From NCBI GenBank assembly GCA_017461605.1, contig JAFTXN010000003.1:62001-126000 (forward strand): DNA of 64,000 nucleotides. Reading direction: 5' to 3'. Positions 52,762-62,135 of this stretch are shown piece after piece. Both the position numbers and the translations under genes were made by a program. The notes under the pieces were generated by a model. That model saw only the letters and a program-made list of their open reading frames with translations, had not been told where the DNA came from and did no database searches. Source of the DNA: Bacteroidaceae bacterium. Lineage in GTDB: Bacteria; Bacteroidota; Bacteroidia; Bacteroidales; Bacteroidaceae. Positions within the stretch are counted from its first letter, which is position 1, and every line of letters starts with the position of its first letter.

Positions 52762-52793
52762 CCACCGAAAACAGCTGCCCCGCTTCCGCAAAA

Positions 52794-52857
52794 ATCTGCA
52801 GTGCTTGCAGAAATTTCCGCAGTGCTTGTAGATTTTTCTGCAAGCACTGCGGATTTT
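52794..52857. repeat. Dispersed modular palindrome, copy G
   Basis: Two GCAGTGCTTG modules in one orientation followed by GCAAGCACTGCGGATTTTC in the other. No AAGGCGTTTAG module. Between the lipoprotein and DUF3108 genes, so it lies inside a probable operon. Confidence 0.8.
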
Positions 52858-52930
52858 CATCCCAAGCCACCCCAATTTCTGCCAAGAGAAAAACATCCTC
52901 CGAAACACCTATCACCGAAGCACTCATCGT

Positions 52931-53752
52931 ATGAAAAACATCACACGCTTCATCACCCTCTGCCTGCTCACCGCCCTCATCGGTGCAAACCGGGTGCAGG
53001 CACAATGCTCCGCCGAGAACACGGCTTTCGACAGCGGCGAGACACTCATGTACGACCTCTACTTCAATTGGAAGTTCGTGTGGGTGAAAGCCGGTACAGC
53101 GTCGATGAGCATACGCAGCACCAAGCACAACGGCCGACCGGCCTACAAGGCTCACCTCATCACACGCGGTTCGACACGTGCCGACAAGTTTTTCGTGATG
53201 CGCGACACGCTCGTTGCCTACATCGGGCGCGACCTCGTCCCCTACCTCTACGAGAAACGCGCACTCGAAGGCCATCGCTACAGCATCGACCGAGCCGTCT
53301 ACAGCTACCCCTCCGGACAATGCCACGTAGAACTAAGTCGCAAGGTACGTGGCAAGGCCGATGCCACCGGCACCTACACCGGAAACGTCTGTGCCTACGA
53401 CATGCTCAGCATGATGCTTCGGGCACGCTCCTTCGACGCTTCCGGATTTAAGAAAGGACATCGCATCAAGTTCATGATGGCAGATGGAAAGAAGTGTGAG
53501 CAGAAGGTGATTGTCTATCGCGGGAAGAAAACATTCAAGATGGAGAACACAGGGACGAAATACCGATGCCTGGTCTTCTCCTTCCTTGAGACAGAAGACG
53601 GCAAGGAGAAAGAGATTGTCACCTTCTACATCACAGACGACAAGAACCACTTGCCGGTGCGCCTCGACATGAACCTGAATTTCGGAACGGCCAAGGCGTT
53701 CCTCACCGGCACTCGCGGCATACGCCATCCACAGACCTCCAAGTTGAACTAA
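52931..53752 (+). CDS. DUF3108 periplasmic protein
   Basis: 273 residues with signal peptide MKNITRFITLCLLTALIGANRVQA. The DUF3108 pattern is clear: FDSGETLMYDLYFNWKFVWVKAGTASMSI at the start of the mature protein, then DLVPYLYEKRALEG, VCAYDMLSMMLRAR and FYITDDKNHLPVRLDMNLNFGTAKAFL at the end. These proteins are thought to form an open beta structure that may handle lipids or LPS, but no activity is established. Its stop is 31 bp before pdxB. Confidence 0.88.
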   Translation: MKNITRFITLCLLTALIGANRVQAQCSAENTAFDSGETLMYDLYFNWKFVWVKAGTASMSIRSTKHNGRPAYKAHLITRGSTRADKFFVMRDTLVAYIGRDLVPYLYEKRALEGHRYSIDRAVYSYPSGQCHVELSRKVRGKADATGTYTGNVCAYDMLSMMLRARSFDASGFKKGHRIKFMMADGKKCEQKVIVYRGKKTFKMENTGTKYRCLVFSFLETEDGKEKEIVTFYITDDKNHLPVRLDMNLNFGTAKAFLTGTRGIRHPQTSKLN

Positions 53753-53783
53753 GCCTTCCGACTCCCTAACACCCCACACCGAT

Positions 53784-54857
53784 ATGCGCCTCATCATCGA
53801 CGACAAAATTCCCTACATACACGGACAAGCCGAACGCCTGGGCGAAGCCATCTACCTGCCCGGGGGCGAAATCACGGCCGACGACGTGCGCCACGCCGAC
53901 GCACTCATCATCCGCACACGCACACGCTGCAACCGCCAACTGTTGGAGGGGAGCAGCGTGAAGTTCGTCGCCACAGCCACCATCGGCTATGACCACATCG
54001 ACACCGCCTACCTCGCAAGTGCCGGTATCGGCTGGACCAACTGCCCCGGCTGCAACGCACGCAGCGTGGCACAGTATGTGGTGGCAGCCTTGTGGCGACT
54101 GCAAGCCGAAGGCCACATCACATTGCAGGGAAGCACGGTGGGCATCGTGGGAGTGGGCAACGTGGGCCGCGAAGTGAGTCGCGCTGTCAGCGCATTGGGC
54201 TGCCACACACTCCACTGCGACCCACCACGCGCCGAGCGCGAGGGCGATGCCGGATTTGTGCCACTCTCCACCTTGGTAAGCGAAGCCGACATCATCACCC
54301 TGCATGTGCCGCTCGCCACATCGGGAGCACACGCCACGCACCACATGGCCGACGACGCTTTCTTCCGCTCGCTGACACGCCGACCCATTTTCATCAATGC
54401 GGCACGCGGCGAAGTGATGCACACACAGGCTGTGAAAAATGCGCTGCGCGAAGGACACATCCGTGCAGCCGTCATCGACACTTGGGAGAACGAACCACAC
54501 ATCGACCGCGAACTGCTCTCGATGGTCAACATCGCAACCCCACACATCGCCGGATATTCCGCAGATGGCAAAGCCAATGGCACACGCATGGCGCTGCAAG
54601 CCGTGGCGCGCCACTTCGGGTTGACAAAAACCTTCAACGTATCGGCACCCCCACTATCGCCCTTGTACCCCGGCTACTTCGCAGACGTGATGGGCCGGAT
54701 GCCCGACATCGATACGCCCGAGCACTCCCCCCTGTTCTGCTACGACCCCATGGTCGACAACTTGCGACTCAAGCAGGCACCCGGGGCTTTCGAAATACTG
54801 CGCGGCAACTATCCGCTGCGGCGAGAAGACCGAGCAAAACCCGACGACCAGGAATAA
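53784..54857 (+). CDS. pdxB: Erythronate-4-phosphate dehydrogenase
   Basis: Oxidises 4-phosphoerythronate in the DXP-dependent route to pyridoxal phosphate. 357 residues, D-2-hydroxyacid dehydrogenase fold. The NAD motif VGIVGVGNVGREVSRA lies at about 118-134. Substrate residues include RTRTRCNRQLL, ATATIGYDHID, and INAARGEVMHTQAV. The PdxB-specific text NCPGCNARSVAQYV and the C-terminal dimerisation domain (from about 300) separate it from SerA. pdxJ and pdxA are not adjacent. Co-directional with DUF3108. Confidence 0.94.
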   Translation: MRLIIDDKIPYIHGQAERLGEAIYLPGGEITADDVRHADALIIRTRTRCNRQLLEGSSVKFVATATIGYDHIDTAYLASAGIGWTNCPGCNARSVAQYVVAALWRLQAEGHITLQGSTVGIVGVGNVGREVSRAVSALGCHTLHCDPPRAEREGDAGFVPLSTLVSEADIITLHVPLATSGAHATHHMADDAFFRSLTRRPIFINAARGEVMHTQAVKNALREGHIRAAVIDTWENEPHIDRELLSMVNIATPHIAGYSADGKANGTRMALQAVARHFGLTKTFNVSAPPLSPLYPGYFADVMGRMPDIDTPEHSPLFCYDPMVDNLRLKQAPGAFEILRGNYPLRREDRAKPDDQE

Positions 54858-54903
54858 ATCACACCATCGGGCAGGCCGACAACACAAAAACATTGCGGCA
54901 AAC

Positions 54904-54934
54904 TTTCGCCCCTTGGCTCTTTTCATTACTTTTG
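54904..54934 (+). promoter_or_regulatory. Promoter of cysS
   Basis: TTTC at 54904-54907, a 19-nt gap, then TACTTTTG at 54927-54934, a perfect TAnnTTTG box; leader 26 nt. Confidence 0.6.
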
Positions 54935-54959
54935 TACCAAAATCCAAAACAACCGACTT

Positions 54960-56441
54960 ATGGAACACAATCTCCAAATCTACAATACGCTGACACGCCG
55001 CAAGGAAGTTTTCAAACCCCTGAACCCCGGCCATGTCGGCATGTATGTGTGCGGCCCCACCGTCTACGGCGATGCCCACTTGGGCCACGCGCGTCCGGCC
55101 ATCACTTTCGATCTGCTGTTTCGCTACCTGAAACACCTGGGATACAAGGTGCGTTACGTGCGCAACATCACCGATGTCGGCCACTTGGAGCACGATGCTG
55201 ACGAAGGCGAGGACAAAATCGCCAAAAAGGCACGGCTCGAACAGTTGGAGCCTATGGAAGTGGCGCAATACTACACCAACCGTTTCAACGCCGCCATGGA
55301 GCAACTCGGAGTGCTTCGCCCGAGCATCGAACCGCACGCCACAGGGCACATCATCGAGCAGGAACAGCTGGTGAGCCAAATCCTGGAAAACGGCTATGCC
55401 TACGAGAGCAACGGCTCCGTCTACTTTGATGTCGAGAAGTACAACCAGAAACATCCCTACGGCATTCTCTCCGGTCGCAACCTGGAGGACGTGCGCGACG
55501 CCAGCCGTGAGCTTGACGGCGTAGGCGAGAAGAAAAATCAGGTCGACTTTGCGCTGTGGAAGAAAGCACAGCCCGAACACATCATGCGATGGCCCAGCCC
55601 CTGGAGCGAAGGTTTCCCCGGCTGGCACTGCGAGTGCACCGCCATGGGCCGCAAGTATCTCGGTGAGGAGTTCGACATCCACGGTGGCGGCATGGACCTC
55701 GTCTTCCCGCATCACGAGTGCGAAATTGCACAAGCCGTGGCCGCACAAGGCAAACCCATGGTGAAATACTGGATGCACAACAACATGATTACCATCAACG
55801 GTAAGAAAATGGGGAAATCGTACAACAATTTCATCACCTTGGACCAGTTCTTCACCGGAACACACGAGAAGCTTGAGCAGGCCTACACACCGATGACCAT
55901 CCGCTTCTTCATTCTTCAGGCACACTATCGCAGCACCGTGGACTTCTCCAACGAAGCCCTGCAAGCCTCGAAGAAGGGGCTCGACCGACTCATGGAAGCC
56001 CTGACAGCCCTGCAACGCATCGAAGCAGCCCCTGCCGGACTCACGGCCGACTATGCTGCCGAACTGGAACAGAAGTGCTATGAAGCCTTGGACGACGATA
56101 TGAATTCGCCCATCGCCATCAGCCACCTCTTCGATGCTTGCCGCACCATCAACCAGCTGGCCGACCACAAGCAGACCATCACGGCCGAAGGTCTGGAAGC
56201 CCTGCGCCGCGTGTTCAACACCTTCGTGTGCGACATCCTCGGCCTGCAAGCCGAAGCACAAGGCAATGCCGAACGTGAAGCCGCCTTTGGCGCAGCCGTC
56301 AACTTGCTGCTCGAAGTGCGCAGTCAGGCAAAAGCCGCCAAGGATTGGGCCACCAGCGACAAGATTCGCGACGAACTGGCCGCCCTCGGCTTCGAAGTGA
56401 AAGACACCAAGGACGGTGCCACTTGGCGACTCAACAAGTAA
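54960..56441 (+). CDS. cysS: Cysteine--tRNA ligase
   Basis: 493 residues, class I synthetase charging tRNA-Cys. Zinc ligand C31 in [11 protein letters not shown]; the HIGH motif appears as H40-L-G-H43; GWHCECTAM and [10 protein letters not shown] carry the other zinc ligands; the KMSKS loop reads KKMGKSYNN. The C-terminal anticodon-binding helices end with [20 protein letters not shown], a standard finish. Monocistronic, own promoter. Confidence 0.97.
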   Translation: MEHNLQIYNTLTRRKEVFKPLNPGHVGMYVCGPTVYGDAHLGHARPAITFDLLFRYLKHLGYKVRYVRNITDVGHLEHDADEGEDKIAKKARLEQLEPMEVAQYYTNRFNAAMEQLGVLRPSIEPHATGHIIEQEQLVSQILENGYAYESNGSVYFDVEKYNQKHPYGILSGRNLEDVRDASRELDGVGEKKNQVDFALWKKAQPEHIMRWPSPWSEGFPGWHCECTAMGRKYLGEEFDIHGGGMDLVFPHHECEIAQAVAAQGKPMVKYWMHNNMITINGKKMGKSYNNFITLDQFFTGTHEKLEQAYTPMTIRFFILQAHYRSTVDFSNEALQASKKGLDRLMEALTALQRIEAAPAGLTADYAAELEQKCYEALDDDMNSPIAISHLFDACRTINQLADHKQTITAEGLEALRRVFNTFVCDILGLQAEAQGNAEREAAFGAAVNLLLEVRSQAKAAKDWATSDKIRDELAALGFEVKDTKDGATWRLNK

Positions 56442-56532
56442 GAACACCGACCGCACCCGTCGCAACACACAGTGCTTTCATCGGTCTTTTGGATGCGTCA
56501 CGCAAAAAGGCGCAAGGCCTAAACATCTTTCC

Positions 56533-56587
56533 CGCAAGGCGTTTAGAAATTTCTGCAGTGCTTGTAAAAATTTCTAAACGCCTTGCT
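56533..56587. repeat. Dispersed modular palindrome, copy H
   Basis: GCAAGGCGTTTAGAAATTTC, TGCAGTGCTTG and the mirror TTTCTAAACGCCTTGC, followed by TCGTTTTCT. It lies 90 bp after cysS and could act as its terminator. Confidence 0.82.
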
Positions 56588-56735
56588 CGTTTTCTCCCCC
56601 TGCTTTGGCAAAAACATATACCCATTCTTCGTTTTCCGAAACACCAAGAACAGCCGAAAACACAAGGCCTGAAAGCTCGCTCACGCAAAGATGAAGCCCC
56701 CGAGAGGCTTGAAAAAATAAAAAAACACGCTTTTT

Positions 56736-56766
56736 TTTGTTGTATACAGGATTTGACTTATTTTTG
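56736..56766 (+). promoter_or_regulatory. Promoter of the frdCAB operon
   Basis: TTTG at 56736-56739, exactly 19 nt, then TATTTTTG at 56759-56766: a textbook Bacteroidetes promoter. Leader of about 95 nt. Confidence 0.78.
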
Positions 56767-56867
56767 CAGGACAAAGTATCCTCACAAATGAGGAGGGCAA
56801 CGACGCAAAGCGCCTCCGCATTTTCCCAAACCGAAACAACTTTTATACAAACTTAATTCTCAATCTT

Positions 56868-57569
56868 ATGTGGTTATGTAATTCATCCATTGGACGGAAA
56901 GTGATAATGTCCGTATCGGGCGTAGCGCTTATCTTGTTCCTGACTTTTCATGCTTGCATGAACGTTGTGGCTCTCTTCTCCGCAGAGGGATACAACATGA
57001 TCTGTGAGATGCTCGGCGCCAACTGGTATGCCGTAGCTGCAACCTTGGCGCTGGCTGCGCTGGTGGCCGTTCACTTCATCTACGCCATCATCCTGACGCT
57101 GCAGAACCGCAAGGCACGCGGTGCCAGCCGTTATGCCGTGAGCGACAAACCTGCCAAGGTGGAATGGGCTGCGCAGAACATGTTTGTGCTCGGCGTTATC
57201 GTAATTCTGGGCATGCTGTTGCACCTCTACAACTTCTGGTACAACATGATGTTCGCCGAGATGGCAAACGGCGGTTACGCTTATGTTAACGACCTCTCGG
57301 CTCACGATGGTTACGGCATGATTGCCTACACTTTCAGCAACCCCGTTTATTCGGTGCTCTACCTTGTGTGGCTTGTGGCATTGTGGTTCCACCTCACTCA
57401 CGGCTTCTGGAGCGCTTTCCAGACCCTTGGCTGGAGCGGCAAGATCTGGTTCAACCGCGTTAAGACCATCGGTTATGTTTATGCCACAGTGCTCATCCTG
57501 ATGTTCGCAGTGGTTGTGTTGAAGTTCGCTCTCTGCGGCGGTGCTTGCTGCACAGGCATTTGCGGTTAA
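56868..57569 (+). CDS. frdC: Fumarate reductase/succinate dehydrogenase cytochrome b subunit
   Basis: 233 residues, inner-membrane anchor with five membrane helices that binds two haems b and menaquinone. It opens [18 protein letters not shown]; candidate haem-ligand histidines lie in [30 protein letters not shown] and [10 protein letters not shown]. The Cys-rich tail ([11 protein letters not shown]) is unusual in look but ends at a clean stop. First gene of frdCAB, the order typical of Bacteroidetes B-type complexes, where fumarate reduction ends the anaerobic electron chain. Confidence 0.95.
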   Translation: MWLCNSSIGRKVIMSVSGVALILFLTFHACMNVVALFSAEGYNMICEMLGANWYAVAATLALAALVAVHFIYAIILTLQNRKARGASRYAVSDKPAKVEWAAQNMFVLGVIVILGMLLHLYNFWYNMMFAEMANGGYAYVNDLSAHDGYGMIAYTFSNPVYSVLYLVWLVALWFHLTHGFWSAFQTLGWSGKIWFNRVKTIGYVYATVLILMFAVVVLKFALCGGACCTGICG

Positions 57570-57606
57570 CCGATGCTATTCTCTAAATCCTAAAAACAAC
57601 AACATT

Positions 57607-59562
57607 ATGGCTACAATAGATTCTAAAATTCCTGCAGGCCCTATAGCTGAAAAATGGACCAACTATAAAGCCCACCAGAAGCTCGTAAACCCGAAGAACA
57701 AGCGTAAGCTCGATGTGATCGTGGTAGGTACAGGTTTGGCCGGTGCCAGCGCAGCCGCCTCTCTGGGTGAAATGGGTTTCAAAGTGAAGAACTTCTGTAT
57801 TCAGGACTCACCCCGTCGTGCTCACTCCATCGCTGCACAAGGTGGTATCAACGCTGCCAAGAACTATCAGAACGACGGCGACTCTGTGTACCGCCTCTTC
57901 TACGACACAGTGAAGGGTGGTGACTATCGTGCTCGCGAAGCCAACGTTTACCGCTTGGCCGAAGTGAGTGCCTCCATCATCGACCAGTGCGTTGCACAAG
58001 GCGTTCCTTTCGCTCGCGAATACGGCGGCATGTTGGCCAACCGCTCCTTCGGTGGTGCTCAGGTGAGCCGTACATTCTACGCCAAGGGACAGACCGGTCA
58101 GCAGCTCCTGCTCGGTGCTTACTCAGCCCTGATGTGCCAGGTGAATGCCGGCACTGTGGAACTCTACACTCGCTACGAAATGCTCGACGTGGTGATCATC
58201 GACGGCCGTGCCCGCGGTATCATCGCTCGCAACCTCGTTACCGGTAACATCGAACGCTTCGCCGCTCACGCCGTAGTCATCGGCACCGGCGGTTATGGCA
58301 ATGCATACTTCCTATCAACCAACGCCATGGGTTGCAACTGCTCTGCCGCAATGGCTTGCTACCGTAAGGGAGCTTACTTCGCCAACCCCTCATACGTGCA
58401 AATCCACCCCACATGTATCCCCGTACACGGCGACAAGCAGTCTAAGCTCACGCTGATGTCTGAGTCTCTGCGTAACGATGGTCGCATCTGGGTTCCCAAG
58501 AAACTGGAAGACGCCAAGAAACTTCAGGCCGGCGAAATTCAGGGTAAAGACATCCCCGAAGAAGATCGCGACTACTATCTCGAGCGTCGCTATCCCGCCT
58601 TCGGTAACCTCGTTCCGCGCGACGTGGCTTCACGTGCCGCTAAGGAGCGTTGCGACAAGGGCTTCGGCGTAAACAATACCGGCTTAGCCGTGTTCCTCGA
58701 CTTCTCACAAGCCATCAAGGACTTCGGACGCAAGGAAATCGAAGCACGCTACGGAAACCTCTTCGACATGTACGAAGAAATCACTGACGAGAGTCCGTAC
58801 GAAACACCCATGATGATCTATCCCGCCGTGCACTACACAATGGGCGGCATTTGGGTAGACTACGAACTGCAAACCTCGGTGAAAGGTCTCTTCGCAATCG
58901 GCGAATGTAACTTCTCCGACCACGGAGCCAACCGCCTCGGTGCATCTGCACTCATGCAGGGATTGGCAGACGGCTACTTCGTACTCCCGTACACCATCCA
59001 GAACTATCTCTCCGACCAAATCACCGTTCCCAGAATTTCAACCGACGAGAAGGTGAACCCCGAATTCAAGGTAGCCGAAGATGCAGTGAAGGCACGCATC
59101 CAGAAGCTCTTTGCCATTAAGGGTAAGCGCTCTGTTGACTCTATCCACAAGGAACTGGGACGCATCATGTGGGACTACGTAGGCATGGGACGCACCGCCG
59201 AAGGTTTGAAGGAAGGACTTGCAAAGCTCAAGAAGCTGCGTGAAGAATTCTACACCAACCTCTTCGTACCCGGCACTGCCGAGGGCGTAAACGTAGAGTT
59301 GGAGAAGGCCATCCGCCTCGAAGACTTCATCCTCATGGGCGAACTCGTGGCTAACGACGCTCTGACCCGCAACGAAAGCTGCGGCGGTCACTTCCGCGAG
59401 GAATACCAGACCGAAGAGGGCGAAGCCAAGCGCGATGATGAGAACTACTTCTACGTGGGTTGCTGGGAGTATCAGGGAAGCGACGACGTGGCTCCCGTGC
59501 TCTCCAAAGAGCCGCTCGTGTACGAGGCCATCAAGGTTCAAACTCGTAACTACAAGAACTAA
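57607..59562 (+). CDS. frdA: Fumarate reductase/succinate dehydrogenase flavoprotein subunit
   Basis: 651 residues from the ATG at 57607 ([17 protein letters not shown]), 37 bp after frdC. FAD-binding [19 protein letters not shown] near residue 40; the His for covalent FAD lies in [13 protein letters not shown]. Substrate-site text includes [23 protein letters not shown]-like [12 protein letters not shown] and [26 protein letters not shown]. The longer C-terminus with [19 protein letters not shown] is typical of the Bacteroidetes/Bacillus B-type subunit. Codon use is strongly biased, as expected for high expression. Confidence 0.96.
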   Translation: MATIDSKIPAGPIAEKWTNYKAHQKLVNPKNKRKLDVIVVGTGLAGASAAASLGEMGFKVKNFCIQDSPRRAHSIAAQGGINAAKNYQNDGDSVYRLFYDTVKGGDYRAREANVYRLAEVSASIIDQCVAQGVPFAREYGGMLANRSFGGAQVSRTFYAKGQTGQQLLLGAYSALMCQVNAGTVELYTRYEMLDVVIIDGRARGIIARNLVTGNIERFAAHAVVIGTGGYGNAYFLSTNAMGCNCSAAMACYRKGAYFANPSYVQIHPTCIPVHGDKQSKLTLMSESLRNDGRIWVPKKLEDAKKLQAGEIQGKDIPEEDRDYYLERRYPAFGNLVPRDVASRAAKERCDKGFGVNNTGLAVFLDFSQAIKDFGRKEIEARYGNLFDMYEEITDESPYETPMMIYPAVHYTMGGIWVDYELQTSVKGLFAIGECNFSDHGANRLGASALMQGLADGYFVLPYTIQNYLSDQITVPRISTDEKVNPEFKVAEDAVKARIQKLFAIKGKRSVDSIHKELGRIMWDYVGMGRTAEGLKEGLAKLKKLREEFYTNLFVPGTAEGVNVELEKAIRLEDFILMGELVANDALTRNESCGGHFREEYQTEEGEAKRDDENYFYVGCWEYQGSDDVAPVLSKEPLVYEAIKVQTRNYKN

Positions 59563-59591
59563 TTTCGTGGAACCTAAAAAGAATTAACAAA

Positions 59592-60350
59592 ATGGCTAAG
59601 AATATTTCTTTCACTATAAAGTATTGGAAGCAGAACGGCCCGAAAGATGCCGGACACTTCGAGCAGCGCGAGATGCACAACATCCCCGATGACACATCGT
59701 TCTTGGAGATGCTCGATATCCTCAACGAAGAACTCATCAACGAGGGTAAAGAACCTTTCACATTCGACCACGACTGCCGCGAAGGCATTTGCGGAATGTG
59801 CTCACTCTATATCAACGGCACACCGCACGGTAAGACAGCCACCGGAGCTACTACCTGCCAGCTCTACATGCGTAAGTTCAACGATGGCGATGTGATCACT
59901 GTTGAGCCCTGGCGCTCGGCCGCATTCCCCGTTATCAAGGACTGCATGGTCGACCGCAGTGCATTCGACAAGATCCAGGCCGCCGGAGGTTACGTAACCG
60001 TTCGCACAGGTCAACCCCAGGACGCTAACGCCATCCTCATTCCCAAGCAGGATGCCGACGAAGCGATGGACTGCGCTACATGTATCGGTTGCGGAGCTTG
60101 CGTAGCCGCTTGTAAGAATGGTTCTGCTATGCTCTACGTTTCTTCCAAGGTTTCACAGTTTGCCCTCCTGCCGCAGGGTCGCCCCGAAGCCGCCAAGCGT
60201 GCCAAGGCAATGGTTGCCAAGATGGACGAACTCGGTTTCGGTAACTGCACCAACACTCGTGCTTGTGAGGCTGTGTGCCCGAAGAACGAAACCATCGCCA
60301 ACATCGCTCGTCTGAACCGCGAGTTCCTGAAAGCGAAATTGGCCGACTAA
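59592..60350 (+). CDS. frdB: Fumarate reductase/succinate dehydrogenase iron-sulfur subunit
   Basis: 252 residues, 29 bp after frdA. All three cluster motifs are present: CREGICGMCSLYIN with a later Cys for the 2Fe-2S cluster, CATCIGCGACVAAC for 4Fe-4S, and CTNTRACEAVCP for 3Fe-4S. It passes electrons between FrdC haems and the flavin of FrdA. Last gene of the operon, closed by a terminator. Confidence 0.96.
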   Translation: MAKNISFTIKYWKQNGPKDAGHFEQREMHNIPDDTSFLEMLDILNEELINEGKEPFTFDHDCREGICGMCSLYINGTPHGKTATGATTCQLYMRKFNDGDVITVEPWRSAAFPVIKDCMVDRSAFDKIQAAGGYVTVRTGQPQDANAILIPKQDADEAMDCATCIGCGACVAACKNGSAMLYVSSKVSQFALLPQGRPEAAKRAKAMVAKMDELGFGNCTNTRACEAVCPKNETIANIARLNREFLKAKLAD

Positions 60351-60379
60351 TCCGATCGACGTAGTTTGATTTTTATACA

Positions 60380-60425
60380 AGAAGTCCCCGATGCGCTTGT
60401 TCGTATCGGGGACTTCTGCTTTCCT
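60380..60425 (+). terminator. Rho-independent terminator of frdCAB
   Basis: AGAAGTCCCCGAT (60380-60392) pairs over 13 bp with ATCGGGGACTTCT (60405-60417); the T-run after it is short (GCTTTCC). Confidence 0.8.
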
Positions 60426-60517
60426 GCCGGCAAAAACGGCTACCGATGGAACGACATGCTCTGCCGGGAACAACTATCTGTCCGTCACTTTTCTCTTTCT
60501 TCAAAAGCCTACTCCAA

Positions 60518-61825
60518 ATGATGCACAAGCCACTGATACTTCTCTGCCTGCTTCTCGGATTCTTAACAATGCCGTCCGAAATCGTCGCCCAACCTTCCGC
60601 AACCTCCGCCCGGCCGGTGGCCGAAGCCGAGCGCGCTTTCGGATACCTCAAAGCCGCTCGCGGCGACAGCCTGCATGCCATGATGACACCGCAGATGCAG
60701 CGACAAATTTCGCCACTGCAATGCTCCCTGCTCTTCATGCAACTCACCACGCAGATGGGCAAGTTCGTGGAACGCGGCCCTTGGGAGGTCACGCAGCAGG
60801 AGGGCTACGATGTGGTTTCAGGCCGATTACACTTTTCTAAGGAAACCGTCGGGATGCGCCTGGTCTTCGATGCCGGAAAGCGGATTGCCGGCCTCTTCTT
60901 CGTGCCTGTCGAGGCGAAAAATGAGAAATCCGAGCCGCTACCGGCCGGAGCGGACAGCACATTTACGGAAACGGACACCGTCGTGCAGAATGGCGACATC
61001 CGCTTGCCGGCCACCTATTGCCGCCCGCAGGGCGCAAGTCCGGTGGCTTGCGTGGTACTGGTGCACGGCAGCGGTCCCAACGACCGCGATGAAACAATCG
61101 GTCCCAACAAGATGTTTCGCGACTTGGCACATCGCCTGGCCCAAGCCGGCATCGCCACGCTCCGTTATGACAAGCGCACCTACGTCTACCGCCAACGCAC
61201 ATCGGAGGTAAGCGGCGGTGTACTGAATTATGACACCGAGGCCGTGGACGACGCTGTCGCTGCAGTGCGTCTGGCCGCTTCGCTCCCCGGTGTCAATGCC
61301 CGGCGCGTCTTTGTGGCCGGTCACAGTCTGGGCGGCCTGCTCGCTCCACGCATTGCCCGACGATGCGAAGTGCCTCTGGCCGGCATGCTGAGTCTGTCGG
61401 GCGGTCCCATCCGCAGTTTCAAGGAAACGCTGCGCAGCCAGTTGCAATATATTGTCGGCTTGCAAGGTGGCACAGCGTCCGAGGTCGAAGCTGCCTATGC
61501 AAAGATGATTTCCACCCTTCCCGACGACTATCTCACTGCTGCCGAGGCCTACGATTTCGCAGCCGAGACAGCAGCCACCGATACCCCATTCCTGCTCCTG
61601 CAGGGCGGTTGCGACTATCAAATCACCACCGACGATTTCGCCCTGTGGCAGGCACTGCTCAAAGAGCGGCCTCACACCACTTGCATCGTGCTTCCACACT
61701 GCGACCACCTGCTGCGCCACACCGATACCATGGCCACACCGCAAAGCTACATGCGCCATCTGCCCTTGTCCGACGAAGCCGTGAAGTTGATTGTGGCATT
61801 TGTGCAAAATCCCAAGCACCACTAA
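60518..61825 (+). CDS. Secreted alpha/beta hydrolase with N-terminal DUF3887-like domain
   Basis: 435 residues from the ATG at 60518 (MMHKPLILLCLLLGFLTMPS, signal peptide). Residues about 35-135 match the small DUF3887-type domain (RAFGYLKAARGDSLHAMM). The hydrolase fold follows: VVLVHGSGPNDRDE, nucleophile elbow AGHSLGG, acid DYQITTDDF, and His in LPHCDHLLRH. Serine peptidase or esterase activity is likely; the substrate is unknown. Single gene between the frdB terminator and the ABC exporter. Confidence 0.87.
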   Translation: MMHKPLILLCLLLGFLTMPSEIVAQPSATSARPVAEAERAFGYLKAARGDSLHAMMTPQMQRQISPLQCSLLFMQLTTQMGKFVERGPWEVTQQEGYDVVSGRLHFSKETVGMRLVFDAGKRIAGLFFVPVEAKNEKSEPLPAGADSTFTETDTVVQNGDIRLPATYCRPQGASPVACVVLVHGSGPNDRDETIGPNKMFRDLAHRLAQAGIATLRYDKRTYVYRQRTSEVSGGVLNYDTEAVDDAVAAVRLAASLPGVNARRVFVAGHSLGGLLAPRIARRCEVPLAGMLSLSGGPIRSFKETLRSQLQYIVGLQGGTASEVEAAYAKMISTLPDDYLTAAEAYDFAAETAATDTPFLLLQGGCDYQITTDDFALWQALLKERPHTTCIVLPHCDHLLRHTDTMATPQSYMRHLPLSDEAVKLIVAFVQNPKHH

Positions 61826-61892
61826 AATCTCCTCCCCCGCTCCCGATGATTTTGCTCCCGTGCCTTCCGTTTTTCCACCCATTCTGCAAAAA

Positions 61893-61972
61893 GTGACAAG
61901 GCGTGCCAGAAAAGTGACAAGGCGTGCCAGAAAAGTGGCAAGGCGTGCCAGAAAAGTGGCAGGCCTTGCCAC
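61893..61972. repeat. 21-bp tandem repeat (nearly 4 copies)
   Basis: GTGACAAGGCGTGCCAGAAAA starts at 61893, 61914, 61935 (GTGGC variant) and 61956 (partial, ending GGCAGGCCTTGCCAC). Non-coding; its CAAGGCGT text recalls the core of the modular palindromes. Confidence 0.85.
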
Positions 61973-62038
61973 TCTTCCTATCAAGCCGGCGGAAATATGC
62001 CGAAAGCCACCACATAGAGTCAAAACAGCTTCTTAACA

Positions 62039-62069
62039 TTGCGGTAATGCTTAAAAAAGTATAACTTCG
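62039..62069 (+). promoter_or_regulatory. Probable promoter of the ABC exporter gene
   Basis: TTGC at 62039-62042, 19 nt, then TAACTTCG at 62062-62069; near-consensus. Leader about 65 nt. Confidence 0.5.
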
Positions 62070-62135
62070 CCCCGACAAAAGTCCGCACCGCCCTGAAGAG
62101 CGGCACACACTCACTCCTCATACCCCTATCCGGTC

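Noticed and set aside
54654-56468. 604-codon minus-strand open frame opposite cysS and pdxB
   Set aside because: It spans two genes in antisense with no motif; the plus strand encodes CysS and PdxB with all catalytic signatures.
61659-62114. Minus-strand frame with repeated SGTPCHF across the 21-bp tandem repeat
   Set aside because: The amino-acid repeat is a by-product of the 21-bp DNA repeat; the frame overlaps the hydrolase gene in antisense.
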